Of a stretch of DNA of 16,329 bases, positions 13,319 through 16,329 are shown piece by piece; position 1 is the first letter of the stretch; every line of letters begins with the position of its first letter. A program made the position numbers and the translations under genes. The notes beneath the pieces were generated by a model that was not told the DNA's origin, ran no database searches, and was given only the letters and a program-made list of their open reading frames with translations. Origin of the DNA: an uncultured Clostridia bacterium (GTDB lineage: Bacteria; Bacillota; Clostridia; Oscillospirales; Acutalibacteraceae). The stretch covers positions 1-16,329 of the forward strand of contig CAMFYM010000019.1 in NCBI GenBank assembly GCA_946002045.1. Direction: 5' to 3'.

Positions 13319-14570
13319 AAACTATCCTCTTTATATCTGCGCCTAAGGCTGACAGCTTTTCCTCAAGTCGCTCATATCCTCTGTCAATATGCTCAATAGA
13401 GTTGATTGTTGACACGCCTTGAGCACAGAGCCCTGCTACTACAAGAGCAGCGCCACCACGCAAATCAGTTGCATTAACATTAGCACCATGGAGTGTTTTA
13501 ACGCCGTTAATCACTGCCATTTGCTCATCAATCTCTACATCTGCACCAAAACGATTAAGCTGACCAACAAATCTAAATCTGTTTTCAAAAATATTCTCCT
13601 TGATTATTGAAGTACCCTTTGCCACACAAAGAGTAGCCGTAACCAAGGACTGAGAGTCTGTTGGAAATGCCGGGAATGGCATTGTTTTTATCATTTTAAC
13701 TCTCTTTAATCTTTTAGGAGCAGAAATTTTGAGCTGGTTATTATTTAGATATAATCTGCATCCCATTTCATTAAATACAGGAAAAATCGGTGCAAGATGA
13801 GTAGGTCTTACATCCTTAATAACAATTTCCCCACCGGTTATTGCACAGGCACTCATATAAGTGGAGGCTAATATTCTGTCGGGGATTATCCTATGCTCAC
13901 AGGGATTTAAATAATCTACACCCTCAATTTCGATAGTAGATTCACCTGCTCCGTAAATTTTTGCTCCGCATTTATTTAAAAACTCTGCAAGATCGCTGAT
14001 TTCAGGCTCACGGGCAGGATTTATTATTGTAGTTCTGCCCTTGGATATTGCCGAGGCAATAATAATATTTTCCGTTGCACCTACTGATGCAAAGGGCAAA
14101 ATTATCTTTGCGCCATTCAGCCTGCTAGCAGTACAGGTTATGGACGAGCCACTTTCACAAATATCGGCACCTAATGATTTTAAAGCCTTTAGGTGCATAT
14201 CAACAGGCCTTGCACCAATGTCACAGCCACCCGGTAGAAATATGGACGCACTGCCTGTTCGTGAAACAAGTGAGCCTAAAAACAAAATTGAGGAACGCAT
14301 TGTTCGCATAATACCTTCATCAATTTTTGAGCTTGTAATATTTTGAGCATCTACTGTAACAGTATCGCCCTGACGCTCTATCTCACAGCCTAAGCTTTCT
14401 AATATTTCTATTGTTGATTTTACATCTGATAAATTAGGGCAATTATGTATTACGCTTTTGCCTTTAATTAGAATAGTTGCACATAAAATCGGTAGGGCAG
14501 AATTTTTTGCTCCGTGAAGTGTAACATCTCCCTGAAGACTGTTGCCACCGATTATTTTTAAGTACTCCAT
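13281..14570 (-). CDS. murA: UDP-N-acetylglucosamine 1-carboxyvinyltransferase MurA
   Basis: The 429-residue cytoplasmic enzyme transfers enolpyruvate from PEP to UDP-GlcNAc, the first committed step of peptidoglycan synthesis. GAKNSALPIL near the start has Lys22 and Asn23, which bind substrate. LPGGCDIGARPVDMHLKAL contains Cys116, the equivalent of the fosfomycin target cysteine, so sensitivity to fosfomycin is expected. The closing motif HIDRGYERLEEKLSALGADI is intact. GAGG seven bases before the ATG at 14570, and the family start MEYLKIIGG, favour this start over the upstream in-frame codon at 14603. The 59-base gap after murG has no terminator. The end overlaps ftsQ. Confidence 0.96.
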   Translation of the reverse strand: MEYLKIIGGNSLQGDVTLHGAKNSALPILCATILIKGKSVIHNCPNLSDVKSTIEILESLGCEIERQGDTVTVDAQNITSSKIDEGIMRTMRSSILFLGSLVSRTGSASIFLPGGCDIGARPVDMHLKALKSLGADICESGSSITCTASRLNGAKIILPFASVGATENIIIASAISKGRTTIINPAREPEISDLAEFLNKCGAKIYGAGESTIEIEGVDYLNPCEHRIIPDRILASTYMSACAITGGEIVIKDVRPTHLAPIFPVFNEMGCRLYLNNNQLKISAPKRLKRVKMIKTMPFPAFPTDSQSLVTATLCVAKGTSIIKENIFENRFRFVGQLNRFGADVEIDEQMAVINGVKTLHGANVNATDLRGGAALVVAGLCAQGVSTINSIEHIDRGYERLEEKLSALGADIKRIVYEEDSKEANKKS

Positions 14571-14629
14571 TAAATCACCTCTGCATAAGTTTGCCGTTAC
14601 CACATCATATGCACAGGTGATATTTTTTG

Positions 14630-15748
14630 CTATTTTACAAGAGATACGATAATATCTGCAATTCTTTTGCTTGAATCTGTTATTGCCATTGCTCTTGCAT
14701 TTTGTTCAACAGCCTTTAACCTTGCGTTATCGGACAATAAATTATCAATCATATCCTTAAGGGCTTTTGAGGTTAAATCCTTTTCCTCAATAACAAAGCC
14801 TGCATTACGGTTAACAAGTGCCATTGCATTGTGATACTGATGATTTTCAGCCACATATGGTGATGGAATAAGAATTGATACCTTGCCTAACGCCTCTATT
14901 TCAGATATAGATGAAGCGCCTGCTCTGCCGATAACCAAATCAGCAGCAGCCATACAAACATCCATATTATCAATATATTGTCTAATCTCAACAGTGCCTT
15001 TTTTGCCGTCAACAAAGCCCTCGCTGTTAAAGCTGTTATAGAACTCTGTGCAGTTTGTTCCTGCTGAATGAATATGATAATATTTGCCGTTATTGGCACT
15101 ATCAATAAGAATATCGTACATTGCATTATTAAGTGGTGTAGCACCAAGGGAGCCACCAAAGGAAAGGACAAGATACTTGTCATCAGGGATATTAAGCTGT
15201 GCTCTTGCCATATCTCTGTCTGCATTCAAAAGCTCTCCACGAACAGGCAAGCCTGTAACAACTACCTGATTTTTTGCCTCAATATGCTTTATGGCATCCT
15301 CAACGGTAACCATTACCCTGTCAACCTCTTTTGCAAGAGCCTTGTTTGTAATACCGGGAAAGGCATTTTGCTCATGAATACAGGTAGGAATACCCATTTT
15401 AACTGCTGACTTAAGAACAGGTCCTGACACATATCCACCAAAGCCTACAACAACATCAGGGTTAAATGCCTTAATAATCTTTTTGCTTTCACCGGAGGAT
15501 TTTACAAGCTTAAATAATGTTTTTATATTATGAATAATTGCTTTTGGAGAAAAGGAGCGCTTAAAGCCGGTAATCTCGATTGTCTTAAAATCAAAGCCGG
15601 CATTGGGAACAAGCTTTGCTTCCATATGGTCGGCAGTGCCGATAAACATAATCTGTGTGTCACTGTAATTATCTCTAATGTATGATGCCACGGCAAGGGC
15701 AGGATTTATATGACCTGCTGTGCCACCAGTTGCAAATAAAATTCTCAT
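14630..15748 (-). CDS. murG: UDP-GlcNAc:lipid I N-acetylglucosaminyltransferase MurG
   Basis: The 372-residue peripheral membrane GT28-type glycosyltransferase adds GlcNAc to lipid I to make lipid II on the inner face of the membrane. FATGGTAGHINPALAVA (5-21) holds the first glycine-rich loop. VVGFGGYVSGP is the second. HEQNAFPGITNK and the C-domain nucleotide-sugar motif GRAGASSISEIEALG are all present. AGGTGA just before the ATG and the family start MRILFATGG support the start. It follows ftsW after eight bases, so the two are one transcript, and the lipid II it makes is the substrate of the FtsW polymerase. Confidence 0.97.
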   Translation of the reverse strand: MRILFATGGTAGHINPALAVASYIRDNYSDTQIMFIGTADHMEAKLVPNAGFDFKTIEITGFKRSFSPKAIIHNIKTLFKLVKSSGESKKIIKAFNPDVVVGFGGYVSGPVLKSAVKMGIPTCIHEQNAFPGITNKALAKEVDRVMVTVEDAIKHIEAKNQVVVTGLPVRGELLNADRDMARAQLNIPDDKYLVLSFGGSLGATPLNNAMYDILIDSANNGKYYHIHSAGTNCTEFYNSFNSEGFVDGKKGTVEIRQYIDNMDVCMAAADLVIGRAGASSISEIEALGKVSILIPSPYVAENHQYHNAMALVNRNAGFVIEEKDLTSKALKDMIDNLLSDNARLKAVEQNARAMAITDSSKRIADIIVSLVK

Positions 15749-15756
15749 ATTCTCAC

Positions 15757-16329
15757 CTATACCTTTTTTTGACTTGCTTTTCTTGAAACAGACAGCACAA
15801 CACCTATTTCAAACAACAGCATCATTATTGCCGTACCACCGTAGGAGAAAAACGGCAACGCAATACCTGTATTAGGAATTGTGTCTGTAACAACCATAAT
15901 GTTAAGTCCAACCTGAATACCGATTTGTGCCACAATGCCAACCACCAGCATTGCGCCGAATCTATCGTGGCATCTTGCAGAAATTACTAAGCCACGAATT
16001 ACTAATGCTCCAAACAAAACAATAATAACAGCAGCACCTAAAAAGCCTAACTCCTCACAGACGATAGAAAAGATGAAATCGTTTTGAGGCTCCGACACAT
16101 ACAGATATTTTTGCTTTGAATTACCCAAGCCTACACCGAAAAATCCACCTGAACCAATAGCATAAAGTGAATTATTAGTTTGCCACCTACTGCCTGTGGG
16201 GTCATAATCCTTATCAAGCCAAGCTTTAATTCTTTCGCCTGCATAGTTTTCCAGCAGCTCAGGGAAGGTAACAACCATAAATATTGCAAGAACAAGTAAA
16301 GCCAACCCAAATGCAAAAAGCTTAATATC
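15757..16329 (-). CDS. ftsW: FtsW/SpoVE-type SEDS peptidoglycan glycosyltransferase, 5' end cut by window
   Basis: About 190 C-terminal residues are visible. The reading frame is open to the window edge, so the gene is partial rather than starting at the internal TTG near 16305. SEDS-family signatures are RIKAWLDKDYDPTGSRWQ, NSLYAIGSGGFFGVGLG, SKQKYLYVSEPQNDFIF and IPNTGIALPFFSYGGTA, plus four or so membrane helices. SEDS proteins polymerise lipid II glycan strands together with a class B penicillin-binding protein. Position directly before murG and in a murG-murA-ftsQ-ftsZ series favours FtsW. SpoVE is the close alternative because sporulating Firmicutes often carry it in this cluster. Confidence 0.92.
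   Translation of the reverse strand, partial: DIKLFAFGLALLVLAIFMVVTFPELLENYAGERIKAWLDKDYDPTGSRWQTNNSLYAIGSGGFFGVGLGNSKQKYLYVSEPQNDFIFSIVCEELGFLGAAVIIVLFGALVIRGLVISARCHDRFGAMLVVGIVAQIGIQVGLNIMVVTDTIPNTGIALPFFSYGGTAIMMLLFEIGVVLSVSRKASQKKV

Noticed and set aside
14571..14603. Upstream start for murA
   Set aside because: The 11 extra residues are not family-like and the GAGG site serves the ATG at 14570.
16303..16305. TTG as the start of ftsW
   Set aside because: The frame continues to the window edge with a membrane-like sequence, and the protein would be only half the normal size.

Overview
The window looks like a chromosome segment of a low-GC Gram-positive bacterium, most likely a Clostridia member of the Ruminococcaceae/Oscillospiraceae type. 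This is inferred from the AT-rich intergenic DNA, strong Shine-Dalgarno sites, consensus sigma-A promoters, the ftsW-murG-murA-ftsQ-ftsZ gene order and the two-subunit ThrE exporter. No species can be named from the sequence alone.

Region 1 (about 1-3,660) is an accessory region with all genes on the minus strand. It has a small membrane protein, debris of a REP-associated tyrosine transposase with two REP-like palindromes, a possible GHKL kinase tail, and 20-bp-period repeats resembling transposon ends. Upstream of these is an apparent operon: a WYL-domain regulator broken by one in-frame TAG, a three-helix membrane protein ending in two 45-residue repeats, and a chimeric Cys/His protein. 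Next to it is a roughly 52-residue small gene broken by a 1-nt deletion.

Region 2 (3,630-4,100) holds an initiator tRNA-fMet on the minus strand with a near-perfect promoter. Downstream of it (minus direction) is a mosaic of terminators, palindromes and copied tRNA pieces.

Region 3 (4,172-10,719) carries metabolic genes: a two-gene threonine/serine exporter, a convergent histidine phosphatase, a divergent glycerate kinase, and a separately promoted pair made of a small unknown protein and a large cytoplasmic GH38 alpha-mannosidase. A perfect 11-bp inverted repeat lies inside the overlapping divergent promoters of the phosphatase and the kinase.

Region 4 (11,049-16,329) is the 3' part of a division and cell-wall cluster, transcribed on the minus strand as ftsW, murG, murA, ftsQ/divIB and ftsZ. 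These genes cover septal glycan polymerisation, lipid II synthesis, the first committed step of peptidoglycan precursor synthesis, divisome assembly and the Z ring. ftsZ has its own promoter and terminator. Between it and the convergent mannosidase is a gene-free stretch with DnaA-box-like sequences.

The strongest unusual points are the broken WYL operon with its membrane-protein partner, the tRNA-derived mosaic, the shared operator-like palindrome, and the DnaA-box-like cluster beside ftsZ. I see no complete mobile element, CRISPR array or recognised defence system.
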